NCBI GenBank assembly: GCA_024707385.1
Contig: JANPZW010000013.1
Span: forward strand, 186,001 to 250,000
Reading direction: 5' to 3'
DNA: 64,000 nt
Source: Cellvibrionaceae bacterium
GTDB lineage: Bacteria > Pseudomonadota > Gammaproteobacteria > Pseudomonadales > Cellvibrionaceae
Positions within the stretch are counted from its first letter, which is position 1; every line of letters starts with the position of its first letter. Shown here in pieces: positions 9,537 to 18,673 of this stretch. The notes below the pieces were generated by a model. It was given only the letters and a program-made list of their open reading frames with translations. It did no database searches and was not told the DNA's origin. Made by a program: the position numbers and the translations under genes.

Positions 9537-9889
9537 ACCAGGCTGCCCCTTTCGATTTTTACGCCTACGTTCTGCGCCCCGCGCAAGGCGCCCGGCTTGT
9601 ACAGCGTCAGACGCAACCAGGGCACATTGAATTCGGTCATGACAACGCGGGCGACTTCCTCCGCCAAGGTTTCGATCAATAAAAACTGGGCACTTTCCAC
9701 CAGCGTGATTAAACGCTTGCTGACGGCTTTGTAATTCAGCGCGTATTGAATGTCATCGGTCTGCGCAGCCTTGCGAATGTCGTGAGCCATTTCCAGATCG
9801 AAGCTCACCGTCTGGCGCACTTGGCGCTCCCAGTCGTAAATACCGATGATGGTGTCGATGCGCAGATCGTTGATAAACACTATATCCAT
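9533..9889 (-). CDS. folB: Dihydroneopterin aldolase
   Basis: Cleaves dihydroneopterin to 6-hydroxymethyl-dihydropterin and glycolaldehyde, supplying the substrate of FolK. The start at 9889 (MDIVFINDLRIDTIIGIYDWER) gives 118 residues, the usual length; an upstream in-frame ATG would add an unlikely 20-residue extension. Family motifs include IGIYDWERQVRQTV, the conserved Glu/Tyr region DIQYALNYKAVSKRL and FLLIETLAEEVA. It lies 23 bp after tsaD and overlaps folK by four bases, so tsaD-folB-folK is one minus-strand unit. Confidence 0.93.
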   Translation of the reverse strand: MDIVFINDLRIDTIIGIYDWERQVRQTVSFDLEMAHDIRKAAQTDDIQYALNYKAVSKRLITLVESAQFLLIETLAEEVARVVMTEFNVPWLRLTLYKPGALRGAQNVGVKIERGSLV

Positions 9890-9912
9890 AGGATGTCCAA
9901 AGGGCGGCAAAG

Positions 9913-10947
9913 TCAGTGGGAGATAGGTGCAAGTCCTTCCATATTCCAACGCGGAAACACGCTGATCTCAAGCGGCGCCTGTTGGCCGGCCAGCAGGCGC
10001 TGCGCACCAGCGAAAGCAATCATGGCGCCGTTGTCGGTACAAAATTCCTGGCGCGCGTAAAACACTTGGCCGCGAATTTTTGCCAAGCCGGCAGTGAGCT
10101 TTTCCCGCAGCCGACGATTGGCGGAAACACCGCCGGCAATAACCAGTGTGCGCTTGCCGGTCTGCTCGAGGGCGCGGCGACATTTGATTACCAGAGTGTC
10201 CACCACCGCTTCCTGGAATGCCCAGGCGATATCGGCGCAGGTTTGGTCATCCGGCAGACCGTCGGCACCGGCATGCTGCGCGATGGTATTGAGGGTGTAG
10301 GTCTTCAGGCCGCTAAAGCTGAAATCCAGCCCCGGACGGTCGGTCATAGGACGCGGAAACTCGAAGCGCCCTGGCGTACCGCTCTCGGCGAGCTTGGCCA
10401 CCAGCGGTCCACCCGGATAATCCAGATCGAGCATCTTCGCGGTTTTATCGAACGCTTCACCCGCCGCATCGTCGACGGACTCACCCAGCATTTTGTAGCG
10501 CCCGATAGCCTCCACATCCACCAATTGGGTGTGGCCGCCGGAAACCAGCAGGGCGACAAAGGGAAACTCCGGCGGGTTCGGTTCCAACAGAGGCGCCAGC
10601 AGATGCCCCTCCATATGGTGCACATCAATGGCGGGGACGTTCCAGGCGTAGGCGAGGCTGCGACCAAAACACGCGCCAACCAGCAAAGCGCCAATCAGGC
10701 CCGGCCCGGCGGTGTAGGCCACCGCTTGCAGCTGCGCTGGCGTGGTCTGCGCCGCCGCCATAACCTCTTCAATCAGCGGCAGCAGTTTGCGTACGTGATC
10801 GCGGGAAGCCAACTCCGGCACCACACCACCATATTCGGCGTGCAGCGCAATCTGGCTGTATAGGCGATGCGCCAGCAAACCTCGTTCGGTGTCGTAAATG
10901 GCAACTCCCGTTTCGTCACAGGAAGTCTCTATACCCAATACCCGCAT
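9913..10947 (-). CDS. tsaD: tRNA t6A threonylcarbamoyltransferase TsaD
   Basis: Catalytic subunit of the TsaBDE complex, which transfers threonylcarbamoyl to A37 of ANN-decoding tRNAs. The start [14 protein letters not shown] at 10947 is the standard N-terminus; a longer frame begins 20 codons upstream but lacks support. The metal-binding HMEGH sits in [14 protein letters not shown], with [11 protein letters not shown], the [19 protein letters not shown] block and CTDNGAMIA near the C-terminus. The length of 344 residues fits. It is divergent from rpsU with a promoter-sized gap, and tsaD/rpsU divergence is a standard gammaproteobacterial arrangement. Confidence 0.95.
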   Translation of the reverse strand: MRVLGIETSCDETGVAIYDTERGLLAHRLYSQIALHAEYGGVVPELASRDHVRKLLPLIEEVMAAAQTTPAQLQAVAYTAGPGLIGALLVGACFGRSLAYAWNVPAIDVHHMEGHLLAPLLEPNPPEFPFVALLVSGGHTQLVDVEAIGRYKMLGESVDDAAGEAFDKTAKMLDLDYPGGPLVAKLAESGTPGRFEFPRPMTDRPGLDFSFSGLKTYTLNTIAQHAGADGLPDDQTCADIAWAFQEAVVDTLVIKCRRALEQTGKRTLVIAGGVSANRRLREKLTAGLAKIRGQVFYARQEFCTDNGAMIAFAGAQRLLAGQQAPLEISVFPRWNMEGLAPISH

Positions 10948-11085
10948 AACCACGCTCTCATAAACACTCTGCCCAGCGACAACCCGCCCGGCGGCAAAAC
11001 CCGGCAATATTACTCACAGGCCGACGGGCATCCAAATCTTTTAAGGCGTTCTACACTTACTGGCGGTTACGTATCAGCAACGGTC

Positions 11086-11114
11086 TTGCTAGGAGCTGCC
11101 GATGGGTATAGAAT
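11086..11114 (+). promoter_or_regulatory. Candidate sigma-70 promoter for rpsU
   Basis: TTGCTA (-35, 4/6 matches) and TAGAAT (-10, 5/6) are separated by exactly 17 bp, and a GC-rich stretch follows the -10. It lies 66 bp before the rpsU start and would drive the rpsU-yqeY-dnaG group. Confidence 0.5.
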
Positions 11115-11180
11115 CCACGCCCCTAAAAGACCGGTCCGGCTTGAGTGACCGAATCAAAGCAAAACCCAACAGGTAGATAT

Positions 11181-11396
11181 ATGCCTTCAGTAAAACTGAA
11201 AGAAAACGAACCCTTTGATGTCGCCCTGCGCCGCTTCAAGCGCTCTTGCGAAAAAGCCGGCGTTCTGGCCGAAGTCCGTCGTCGAGAGTTTTACGAAAAG
11301 CCCACTTCCGTTCGCAAGCGCAAGGCTGCTGCCGCTGTTAAGCGTCACGCCAAGAAGCTGTCACGCGAAAACCGCAAATTCCAGCGCATGTATTGA
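11181..11396 (+). CDS. rpsU: 30S ribosomal protein bS21
   Basis: A 71-residue, very basic protein of the small subunit needed for efficient initiation. [21 protein letters not shown] is the canonical N-terminus and the product ends [10 protein letters not shown]; this fixes the start at 11181 rather than the upstream in-frame codon. It is the first gene of the macromolecular synthesis group (ribosomal protein, primase, sigma factor). Confidence 0.97.
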   Translation: MPSVKLKENEPFDVALRRFKRSCEKAGVLAEVRRREFYEKPTSVRKRKAAAAVKRHAKKLSRENRKFQRMY

Positions 11397-11403
11397 TTGG
11401 CCA

Positions 11404-11427
11404 CCAGGGGACGCTGTAAACCCCTGG
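11404..11427 (+). terminator. Hairpin after rpsU, possible attenuator
   Basis: CCAGGGG and CCCCTGG form a seven-base-pair stem around a ten-base loop, eight bases after the rpsU stop. No T-run follows directly. In E. coli a partial terminator between rpsU and dnaG lowers primase expression; this hairpin occupies the equivalent place but is weak. Confidence 0.35.
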
Positions 11428-11508
11428 CCAGTCTGCAATAACCGCATCCCGCACAACCCACCAAAGTCGATACCTTGGTGCGTTTTGCTTTATTGAAAGT
11501 GCCGCCTC

Positions 11509-11961
11509 ATGACCAGCGCAATTCAACGAGCAATCAACGATGCCGTTAAAGACGCCATGCGCGCCAAGGCGAAAGAACGCCTGTCCACCTTGCGATTGGT
11601 GACAGCCGAGTTCAAACGCATTGAAGTAGATGAACGCATTGAGCTTGATGATGCCCGCGTTCTCGCGGTGCTCGACAAGATGGTCAAGCAGCGGCGCGAA
11701 TCCGCCAAGCAGTACAGCGAAAACGGACGCCCTGAGCTGGCCGAGCAGGAGCTGTTCGAGATCAGCGTCATCCAGGAATACCTGCCGCAGCAACTGAGCG
11801 AGGCGGAAATCCGCACGCTGGTCCAGGAAACTGCCGCAGCCCTCGGCGCGAGCAGCCCCGCCGACATGGGCAAGCTCATAGGCGCGATCAAGCCGAAAGT
11901 ACAAGGCCGCGCCGATATGGGGCTGGTCAGCCAATTGGTAAAGGCGCAACTGCAGCAGTAA
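11509..11961 (+). CDS. GatB/YqeY domain protein
   Basis: A 150-residue protein homologous to the C-terminal tail domain of amidotransferase subunit GatB. Recognisable blocks are DAMRAKAKERLSTLRLVTAEFKR, ESAKQYSENGRPELAEQE and ISVIQEYLPQQLSEAEI, and the end ...GRADMGLVSQLVKAQL. YqeY proteins bind tRNA-like substrates but have no settled enzymatic role. The position between rpsU and dnaG is conserved in pseudomonads. Confidence 0.9.
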   Translation: MTSAIQRAINDAVKDAMRAKAKERLSTLRLVTAEFKRIEVDERIELDDARVLAVLDKMVKQRRESAKQYSENGRPELAEQELFEISVIQEYLPQQLSEAEIRTLVQETAAALGASSPADMGKLIGAIKPKVQGRADMGLVSQLVKAQLQQ

Positions 11962-12049
11962 CCACCTCTTACACGGTGAAATCATTCGCTCCGACGCCGG
12001 CATTTTGCCGTAAGCTTGAGGCGCCGGAGCCCACCCCCAGATTTCATCC

Positions 12050-14014
12050 ATGAGCCGCATACCCCAGCACTTTATTGATGACCTGCTCAATCGCATCGAC
12101 ATAGTCGAAGTGGTGGACAGCCGCGTCAAACTGCGCAAAACCGGCAAGAACTACAGCGCCTGCTGCCCGTTCCACAAAGAAAAAACCCCCTCTTTTACCG
12201 TCAGCCCAGACAAGCAGTTCTACTATTGCTTCGGCTGCGGCGCCTCCGGAACCGCCCTCAGCTTTTTGATGGAATACGAGCATCTGGGCTTTGTCGAGGC
12301 CATAGAGAACCTCGCCGGCAGCGCTGGTCTGAGCGTACCCAGGGAAGAACTCAGCGCCGCACCACAAAAAAGCCAGCAAAACCTCTACAGCATCCTGGCT
12401 CGAGCGAAGACCTACTACGAGCAGCAATTGGCGGAACATCCCCAGCGCAGGGACGCCGTCACCTATCTGAAAAACCGCGGCCTCACCGGCGCCGTCGCCC
12501 GCGAATTCGGCCTGGGTTACGCCCCTCCCGGCTGGGACAACCTGCTGGTCAAACTCGGCCTGAATGAAGAGGATCGCCAGCTGCTCGCCGAAAGCGGCAT
12601 GGCGATTACCAACGAGGAAAGCGGTCGCCTGTACGACCGCTTTCGCCACCGCATCATGTTTCCCATTCTCGATCTGCGCGGACGGGTGATTGGTTTTGGC
12701 GGGCGCATTCTCAATTCCGACAAGGAGCCGCAGGCCGCCGGCGGCAAACCGCGCGGCGCCGGACCGAAATACCTCAACTCGCCAGAGACGGCAGTGTTTC
12801 ACAAAGGCCGCGAACTCTACGGCTTGTATCAGGCACTGCAACAGCAGCGCCGGCCAGAAAATCTGCTGGTCGTAGAGGGTTACATGGACGTAATCGCCCT
12901 GGCCCAGTTCGGCATTCACAACGCGGTGGCGACCCTTGGGACCGCCTGTGGCGAGGAGCATCTCAAACTCGCGTTCCGCCACACCAGCTCGATCGTTTTC
13001 TGCTTCGACGGTGATAACGCCGGGCGCAAAGCCGCCAAACGCGCCCTGGAAAATGCCCTTCCGGTGATGACCGATGGCCGCAAAATCCAGTTTCTGTTTC
13101 TGCCGGAGGGACAGGATCCCGACTCTCTGGTGCGCCAGATAGGCCCTGAGCGTTTCAGTCAGCAACTGAATCTGGCCCTGCCGTTGGAAGACTTCTTTTT
13201 TATGGCAGTCGCGGAGACTATCGACACCCGCACAATGGAAGGGCGGGCCCACATGAGCAAACTGGCGGCGCCCCTGCTGAATCGCCTGCCGTCCGGCGTC
13301 TTCCGCGAATTAATGTTCGCCCAACTGGCCCAGCGCACAGGCTTGAGCCTCGACGTACTCATGGAGCTGATTCACGAACCCGCGAGCCTGGCCGAGAATC
13401 CGCAGCCCAGCGAAATCCGGCAGCCGAATCCAAGCCCCTCAAGCTCCTATATAAAGGCAGAAAGACTTCCTCCTCGTCCGCCTGAGGCTTCGCGCGCAGA
13501 ACCGCCCCGCCAACCACAAACCAGCCAGCTGCCGCGCGATACCGCCGGCCGGATCAAATTGAGCCCGGCGCGCTTGGCGCTCACTATCCTGCTGGAAACA
13601 CCTGAATTTCTGCATCGCAACGAGGTTAACTGCGACCTGCCGGACGATGCCACCAACAGCGAGCTCACCCAGCTTAAAACCTTGATCCACCTGCTACGTG
13701 ATCGCCCCGGAGCCAGCTTCCACAGTATTTTGGGCTACTGGGGCGGCATCTACGGTATGGAAGCGCAGAAGCAGCTCACCAGTCTGGTCGCCAATCACTT
13801 TCTCGACGAGGCCCGGCGCCGCTCCGCTTACGACAGCTTGCAGGAGCTGAAGGACGCGCTCGCGCGCATCCGCCAAGAGGAACAATTGCGCCGGCAAGCG
13901 GAGGAACTCGCCGAACTGAACAGGCTCCAACTGCACGAACTCGACGACACGCAAAAACAGCGCCTGCGCGAATTGCTGACCCTCAAACAGCAAACTAGAC
14001 TCTCCAAGCAATAG
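12050..14014 (+). CDS. dnaG: DNA primase
   Basis: Synthesises RNA primers for chromosome replication. The 654-residue protein has an N-terminal CHC2 zinc finger (C39, H42, C60, C63 in CCPFH...CFGCG), then the RNA polymerase domain with the TOPRIM elements VVEGYMDVIAL and FCFDGDNAGRKAA. A Pro/Ser-rich linker (about 445-490) leads to a C-terminal helical domain that binds DnaB. The length is typical for the Pseudomonas group. It follows the yqeY-like gene by 88 bp. Confidence 0.97.
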   Translation: MSRIPQHFIDDLLNRIDIVEVVDSRVKLRKTGKNYSACCPFHKEKTPSFTVSPDKQFYYCFGCGASGTALSFLMEYEHLGFVEAIENLAGSAGLSVPREELSAAPQKSQQNLYSILARAKTYYEQQLAEHPQRRDAVTYLKNRGLTGAVAREFGLGYAPPGWDNLLVKLGLNEEDRQLLAESGMAITNEESGRLYDRFRHRIMFPILDLRGRVIGFGGRILNSDKEPQAAGGKPRGAGPKYLNSPETAVFHKGRELYGLYQALQQQRRPENLLVVEGYMDVIALAQFGIHNAVATLGTACGEEHLKLAFRHTSSIVFCFDGDNAGRKAAKRALENALPVMTDGRKIQFLFLPEGQDPDSLVRQIGPERFSQQLNLALPLEDFFFMAVAETIDTRTMEGRAHMSKLAAPLLNRLPSGVFRELMFAQLAQRTGLSLDVLMELIHEPASLAENPQPSEIRQPNPSPSSSYIKAERLPPRPPEASRAEPPRQPQTSQLPRDTAGRIKLSPARLALTILLETPEFLHRNEVNCDLPDDATNSELTQLKTLIHLLRDRPGASFHSILGYWGGIYGMEAQKQLTSLVANHFLDEARRRSAYDSLQELKDALARIRQEEQLRRQAEELAELNRLQLHELDDTQKQRLRELLTLKQQTRLSKQ

Positions 14015-14125
14015 CAAAGCGTGTTATTCCGCCTTAAGCCAACGACTAACTTATGTAATCCGAAAAGAAATATACATGCGCGATCTTATCCATAGAGAGA
14101 CAGGCTGCTGTTTTTCTACGCTTGA

Positions 14126-14159
14126 TTTTATGGATTGACCCTCCATAAAACGCTATAAT
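14126..14159 (+). promoter_or_regulatory. rpoD upstream region: 9-bp inverted repeat and TATAAT
   Basis: TTTTATGGA (14126-14134) and TCCATAAAA (14142-14150) form a perfect inverted repeat with a seven-base spacer, four bases before a consensus TATAAT at 14154-14159. There is no good -35 at 17 bp. The element is placed like an operator or a weak terminator for dnaG. CTTGATT at 14121 and CCTCCAT further on resemble a heat-shock sigma promoter, which would fit rpoD, but the match is loose. Confidence 0.4.
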
Positions 14160-14202
14160 CGCCGCCTTTTTCTTAAGCCCCCACCGTTTCGCAGGATACT
14201 GA

Positions 14203-16047
14203 ATGAGCGATCAACAACAGTCTCGCATCAAAGACTTGATCAACCGTGGCCGTGAACAAGGCTACCTGACCTACGACGAAGTCAATGACCACCTGCCGGA
14301 CGACATCTCCGATCCCGATCAGGTTGAAGACATCATTCAGATGATCAACGACATGGGCATCCGCGTGTACGAAGTAGCGCCGGACGCCGATGAGCTGTTG
14401 ATGAACGACAGCGACAACACCGACGAAATCGCCGCCGCCGAAGCCGCAGCGGCGCTGGCCGCGGTCGAAACCGAGGCCGGCCGCACCACGGATCCAGTGC
14501 GCATGTACATGCGCGAAATGGGCACTGTGGAACTGCTGACCCGCGAGGGCGAAATCGCCATCGCCAAGCGTATCGAAGAAGGCCTGCGCGAATTGATGCA
14601 CGCCATCGCCTTCTGGCCCGGTGCGGTCAAAAATGTTATCGACGAATTCGATCTGATCGAAAAAGGCGAGCGCCGCATTTCCGACGTCATCAGCGGCTGG
14701 CTCGACCCCTTCGAGGCAGTGCCGCAGGAAGCAGAGATTGAGTTGCCGGATGTGGAGAAAACGCCAGCCGCGGCTGCGGATGACGAAGAGGCCGAGGAAG
14801 GCAGCAGCGACAGCGAAGACGAGGAAACCAATTCCGGCATAGACCCAGAAGTGGCCAAACAGCGCTTTGATGAGCTGCGCGCACAGATGGAAAAAATGCT
14901 TGCCGTCGTCGCCAAACACGGACGCGACAGCAAACAGGCCGGCAAAGAGCTCGAAGCCCTCGGTGAAGTCTTCCGCTTCTTCAAGCTGCCACCGCGCCAA
15001 TTCGATCCTATCTACAATCGTGCCCGCGACGTCCTCGCAAGTGTCCGCGAGTGCGAAAAGGAAATCATGGCTCTGTGCGTGCGCAACGCCAAAATGCCAC
15101 GCAAAACGTTCATCAAGGAATTTCCAGGCAACGAAACCAATGAAGACTGGATTCCTACGATCGTTAAAAAGAAGCGCGACTACTCCGACGCCCTGCGCGG
15201 CGTAGCCGACGACATCATCAAGGTACAGCACCGTCTCGCCGCTCTCGAAGAGGAACTCGGCATCAGCCTGTTCACGGTGAAAGAGATCAACCGCCGTATG
15301 TCCATCGGCGAAGCCCAGGCTCGCCGCGCCAAGAAGGAAATGGTGGAGGCCAATTTGCGCCTGGTAATCTCCATCGCCAAAAAATACACCAACCGCGGCC
15401 TGCAATTTCTCGACCTGATTCAGGAAGGTAACATTGGCCTGATGAAAGCCGTGGACAAGTTTGAATATCGTCGCGGCTACAAATTCTCCACGTATGCCAC
15501 CTGGTGGATTCGCCAGGCCATTACCCGCTCCATCGCCGACCAGGCGCGCACCATTCGTATTCCGGTGCACATGATCGAAACGATCAACAAGCTCAACCGC
15601 ATTTCCCGCCAGATGCTGCAGGAAATGGGGCGCGAGCCGACGCCGGAAGAACTGGGCAAGCGCATGGAAATGCCGGAAGACAAGATCCGCAAAGTGCTGA
15701 AAATCGCCAAAGAGCCAATCTCAATGGAAACGCCGATCGGCGACGATGAAGATTCGCATCTGGGAGATTTTATCGAGGACGTTTCCATCACCTCACCCGT
15801 GGACGCTGCGACCACCCAAGGCCTGATGGAAGCCACCCGCGAAGTCCTCGCCGGACTCACCGCGCGGGAAGCGAAAGTCCTGCGCATGCGTTTCGGTATC
15901 GACATGAATACCGACCACACCCTGGAAGAAGTGGGCAAACAATTCGACGTGACGCGCGAGCGTATTCGTCAGATTGAGGCCAAGGCACTGCGCAAACTGC
16001 GTCACCCAAGCCGTTCCGATCACCTGCGCGGCTTCCTCGACGACTGA
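14203..16047 (+). CDS. rpoD: RNA polymerase sigma factor RpoD (sigma-70)
   Basis: The primary sigma factor, 614 residues. Region 1.1 is at the N-terminus ([26 protein letters not shown]). An acidic non-conserved insert (about 185-215, rich in Glu, Asp and Ser) is followed by region 1.2 and region 2 with [27 protein letters not shown] and [12 protein letters not shown]. Region 3 is present, and region 4.2 reads [28 protein letters not shown]. The ATG lies 43 bp after TATAAT 14154. The gene closes the rpsU-dnaG-rpoD group and is followed by a tRNA gene. Confidence 0.97.
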   Translation: MSDQQQSRIKDLINRGREQGYLTYDEVNDHLPDDISDPDQVEDIIQMINDMGIRVYEVAPDADELLMNDSDNTDEIAAAEAAAALAAVETEAGRTTDPVRMYMREMGTVELLTREGEIAIAKRIEEGLRELMHAIAFWPGAVKNVIDEFDLIEKGERRISDVISGWLDPFEAVPQEAEIELPDVEKTPAAAADDEEAEEGSSDSEDEETNSGIDPEVAKQRFDELRAQMEKMLAVVAKHGRDSKQAGKELEALGEVFRFFKLPPRQFDPIYNRARDVLASVRECEKEIMALCVRNAKMPRKTFIKEFPGNETNEDWIPTIVKKKRDYSDALRGVADDIIKVQHRLAALEEELGISLFTVKEINRRMSIGEAQARRAKKEMVEANLRLVISIAKKYTNRGLQFLDLIQEGNIGLMKAVDKFEYRRGYKFSTYATWWIRQAITRSIADQARTIRIPVHMIETINKLNRISRQMLQEMGREPTPEELGKRMEMPEDKIRKVLKIAKEPISMETPIGDDEDSHLGDFIEDVSITSPVDAATTQGLMEATREVLAGLTAREAKVLRMRFGIDMNTDHTLEEVGKQFDVTRERIRQIEAKALRKLRHPSRSDHLRGFLDD

Positions 16048-16070
16048 GCCAAATCGGCGCAAATTGACCC

Positions 16071-16099
16071 TGGTCATATGCGCCCTCGGGCACTATAAT
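16071..16099 (+). promoter_or_regulatory. Candidate promoter for the CAU tRNA
   Basis: TGGTCA (-35, 4/6) and a perfect TATAAT (-10, 16094-16099) are 17 bp apart. The discriminator that follows (GCCCGGCC) is GC-rich, as in stringently controlled tRNA promoters. It would give a leader of about 145 bases before the tRNA at 16252. Confidence 0.5.
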
Positions 16100-16251
16100 G
16101 CCCGGCCTTGACAGCCCGCCCGACGGGCCAGTCAAACAACCGACCACGACGTCACAAGCGCAAGGTTCGGGACTCTCAAAGCTAGGCGGGTTCGAATGAA
16201 GCCACTCATTCCCTCCCGCCACCGGTGCCACGAGCACCGGACCTTTCTCAA

Positions 16252-16328
16252 GGGCCTATAGCTCAGTTGGTTAGAGCATCCGACTCATAATCGGCAGGTC
16301 CCAGGTTCAAGTCCTGGTGGGCCCACCA
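16252..16328 (+). tRNA. tRNA-Ile2 (anticodon CAU, lysidine type); elongator tRNA-Met less likely
   Basis: A 77-base cloverleaf with encoded CCA: acceptor GGGCCTA with TGGGCCC (one G-T pair), D arm AGCTCAGTTGGTTAGAGC, anticodon arm CCGACTCATAATCGG and T arm CCAGGTTCAAGTCCTGG. The anticodon is CAT. C4-G69 and C5-G68 in the acceptor stem are features that E. coli TilS uses to recognise the AUA-decoding isoleucine tRNA, and an isoleucine-2 gene follows rpoD in pseudomonads. The Met/Ile choice is therefore an inference. Confidence 0.9.
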
Positions 16329-16772
16329 TAAAAACCCATATTTTCAGATACCTAGAAATCGACCTTCCCTGGCCGCCGTAGCTCGCATCCACAAACTGTC
16401 CACACTATCCGAGCAGTAAAGCAATTGCCCCGCGCCCTGTTTGTCGACTTGCCTAGGTCGGAGCTGACAGTCACCATCCACGCCGCTGAAATTACTTCCG
16501 CGGTGAATTCGGTGTATCCAGAACCACTCTATTGGCGACTCCAGTGCCCGGCGGTTGCGCATGTATGGTGAAGAGCATTGAAAATACGGCCACAAATACC
16601 TTCACTTGTTAAGCAGACGCGTTCACTGGCGAAGCTCTCTAATCTCAGACGCGCCCGCACGAATTCCCTTCACCCAGCATTTTTGCAACATCTACAATGA
16701 CGACATTATTTCAACGATCGGTTCGAGCTAGTATTACTTATCCACTATCCAACGCCGACACAAACCATTTCA
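16329..16772. other. 444-bp gap after the tRNA, no convincing gene
   Basis: The sequence immediately 3' of the tRNA holds only short reading frames on both strands (for example an 83-codon minus-strand frame, 16344-16595) without a recognisable family, ribosome-binding site or codon bias. No repeat of the tRNA 3' end was seen, so there is no positive evidence for an integrated element. Confidence 0.5.
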
Positions 16773-17546
16773 ATGAAGACTACAAATTCGGCAGAACCAT
16801 CCACCACAAGAGCAAAAACCAAACCGTCCATGGAAAAAATTCACCAGTATCTTCAATCCGCTGCAGTGCTTCTCGGAATTCTTGTGCCGTGCATCTTGCT
16901 TGCTGGATATGTCTATCACCTCGGCTATTCGGCGACTTTTGGACTTGAACCCAGCCTAATCAATAAGGGATTTTCCGATGTCATTACAGAGGCATGGTTT
17001 TTGGGCGCATTATTATTAGCGCACTTCGTCAAATACTGGTGGTCGGGATTCATTGCGGTCGGCGTGATTAGCATGATGATGCTCGCCCTTTTTTATTTTG
17101 TGGTTTACCAGAAATCGAAAGGCAAAGATCCGGCAGCCTGGGAAATTACCCGAGATAAGCAAGGACCAAAAATTCTTGGTTTAACGCTTTGGCATTGGAA
17201 GTGCTGGTTTGAAACGGTAGAAGAAGTCGGGACCTGGGTGTACATTCCAACGGTGCTGCTTGTACTAGCCTCCCTTATCACCATCATTCCATTTCAATAC
17301 GGAGCAACCCAAGCTAAAAAGCAAATCAGCAACCTCCAAACAACCGGCTGCAACGCGCCTGCAGAGAAACAGGATCGAACGCGATGTGTGAGCTTGGTTA
17401 ATATTTCTGTTACCCCGCCCACGACAATTTATTCAGGCATTTTGGTTAGCTCCAACAATGAACTGGTAGCACTTTTTGATGGTAAGACCTTAGAAGTCTT
17501 TCGCCTGAAGGACGATTTCAAATTATCCAAACCTCACCACAATTAA
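16773..17546 (+). CDS. Hypothetical membrane protein
   Basis: A 257-residue protein of no recognised family. After a hydrophilic, Thr/Lys-rich N-terminus, hydrophobic stretches lie at about 24-46, 72-88, 90-112 and 148-172, suggesting three or four membrane helices. A polar C-terminal domain (about 173-257) has two Cys (CNAP..., TRCVS) that could pair if it is periplasmic. Neither the first ATG nor the internal Met at 16830 has a good ribosome-binding site, so the start is open. The gene is visibly more AT-rich than its neighbours and sits next to a tRNA, consistent with recent acquisition. Confidence 0.6.
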   Translation: MKTTNSAEPSTTRAKTKPSMEKIHQYLQSAAVLLGILVPCILLAGYVYHLGYSATFGLEPSLINKGFSDVITEAWFLGALLLAHFVKYWWSGFIAVGVISMMMLALFYFVVYQKSKGKDPAAWEITRDKQGPKILGLTLWHWKCWFETVEEVGTWVYIPTVLLVLASLITIIPFQYGATQAKKQISNLQTTGCNAPAEKQDRTRCVSLVNISVTPPTTIYSGILVSSNNELVALFDGKTLEVFRLKDDFKLSKPHHN

Positions 17547-17602
17547 TAAACATCCTCCCTGCTTTTGGACCGAAGCTGCTGCCAGCACTTTTAATCAAGC
17601 TA

Positions 17603-18673
17603 TTACACCAACACCGGATAGTCCGTATAACCTTCAGCCCCCTGCGTATAAAAAGTTTTTTGATCAGGCGTATTTAAAGCCGCGCCGATTTTAAAGCGGG
17701 CGGGCAAGTCAGGATTCGCCAAAAAGGGAACGCCAAATGCGACGGCATCGAGCTTGCCGGTGCTGATGGCCGTCGCGGCCTCTTCTGCGGTGTAGCCCAT
17801 ATTGCCCACCAACACGCCTTTAAAATTCTCTCTCGCTGGCGCGAGCACGTCGCCGCTTTGGACTTGGAAAAAATCACCGCGCATAACGTGTAAATAGCCC
17901 AAATTAAAATCGTTCAGGCGCTGAGCGAGCCAGCGGGTGAGCGCCACCGGATCGCTATCGCGCATGCTGTTGTAACTGTTCAGTGGGGAGATGCGCACAC
18001 CCACCTGATGACTCGACCAAACCTCGCACACGGCAGCGACGACTTCCAACAGCAGGCGAGCGCGGTTTTCCATGGGGCCGCCGTATGGGCCACTGCGGCG
18101 GTTAGAGCCGTCGCGCAGAAACTCATCCAGCAAGTAGCCGTTAGCTCCATGCAATTCCACACCGTCAAAACCCGCAACTCGGGCGTTAATGGCGGCCTGT
18201 TTAAAGCCTTGAATAATCGCCGGAATTTCGTCATCGCTTAGCTCCCTAGGCACCATGTGAGGCAATTTGCCTTCCGGCGTGTGGACCTGGTCGTCAATTG
18301 CGATAGCGCTGGGAGCAACGGGTTGTTTTCCACCGTTCAAAGCCGGGTGGCAGGCGCGGCCGCCGTGCCAAATTTGTAAAAAGATCCTGCCGCCTTTAGC
18401 GTGGACAGCATTGGTAACCGCCTTCCAGCCGTCAATTTGCACCTGGTTGTAAACACCCGGCTCCTGCCAGAAGGCGGAGTTGCCTTCCATCGACATGGTG
18501 GCTTCCGCGATGACGAGGCCGGCCGACGCGCGCTGGGCATAGTACTCGGCCATTAGAGCATTGGGGATGTGCTCCAGGCCTGCACGACGCCGGGTAAGAG
18601 GCGCCATCCAAATGCGGTTGGGAATGTGCAGTTGACCTAGTTTTAACTCTTTAAAAAGAACTTCATTGCTCAT
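17603..18673 (-). CDS. Old Yellow Enzyme family alkene reductase
   Basis: An FMN-dependent NADPH oxidoreductase that reduces activated double bonds and often nitro compounds (NemA/xenobiotic reductase group). The start at 18673 (MSNEVLFKELKLGQLHIPNRIWMAPLTRRRAG) gives 356 residues; the frame stays open 83 codons further upstream but that part has no family similarity. Landmarks are the FMN-contacting MAPLTR, FLQIWHGGR, the substrate-binding His/Asn pair in VELHGANGYLLDEFLRDGSNRR, and the C-terminal phosphate-binding region (VLVGNMGYTAEEA). It converges with the membrane-protein gene. Confidence 0.92.
   Translation of the reverse strand: MSNEVLFKELKLGQLHIPNRIWMAPLTRRRAGLEHIPNALMAEYYAQRASAGLVIAEATMSMEGNSAFWQEPGVYNQVQIDGWKAVTNAVHAKGGRIFLQIWHGGRACHPALNGGKQPVAPSAIAIDDQVHTPEGKLPHMVPRELSDDEIPAIIQGFKQAAINARVAGFDGVELHGANGYLLDEFLRDGSNRRSGPYGGPMENRARLLLEVVAAVCEVWSSHQVGVRISPLNSYNSMRDSDPVALTRWLAQRLNDFNLGYLHVMRGDFFQVQSGDVLAPARENFKGVLVGNMGYTAEEAATAISTGKLDAVAFGVPFLANPDLPARFKIGAALNTPDQKTFYTQGAEGYTDYPVLV

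Noticed and set aside
12044..13252. Antisense open frame opposite dnaG
   Set aside because: Shadow frame; no ribosome-binding site and no similarity.
14173..15570. Antisense open frame (465 codons) opposite rpoD
   Set aside because: Shadow of rpoD codon bias; Phe/Gly/His-rich nonsense sequence with no family.
16064..16099. TTGACC at 16064 as -35 for TATAAT 16094
   Set aside because: The spacer would be 24 bp; TGGTCA at 16071 gives 17 bp.
16344..16595. 83-codon minus-strand frame after the tRNA
   Set aside because: No similarity, no start signal, ordinary chance length; left inside the gap entry.
17105..17287. Minus-strand frame inside the orphan membrane gene
   Set aside because: Short shadow; the plus-strand frame has membrane helices and full length.
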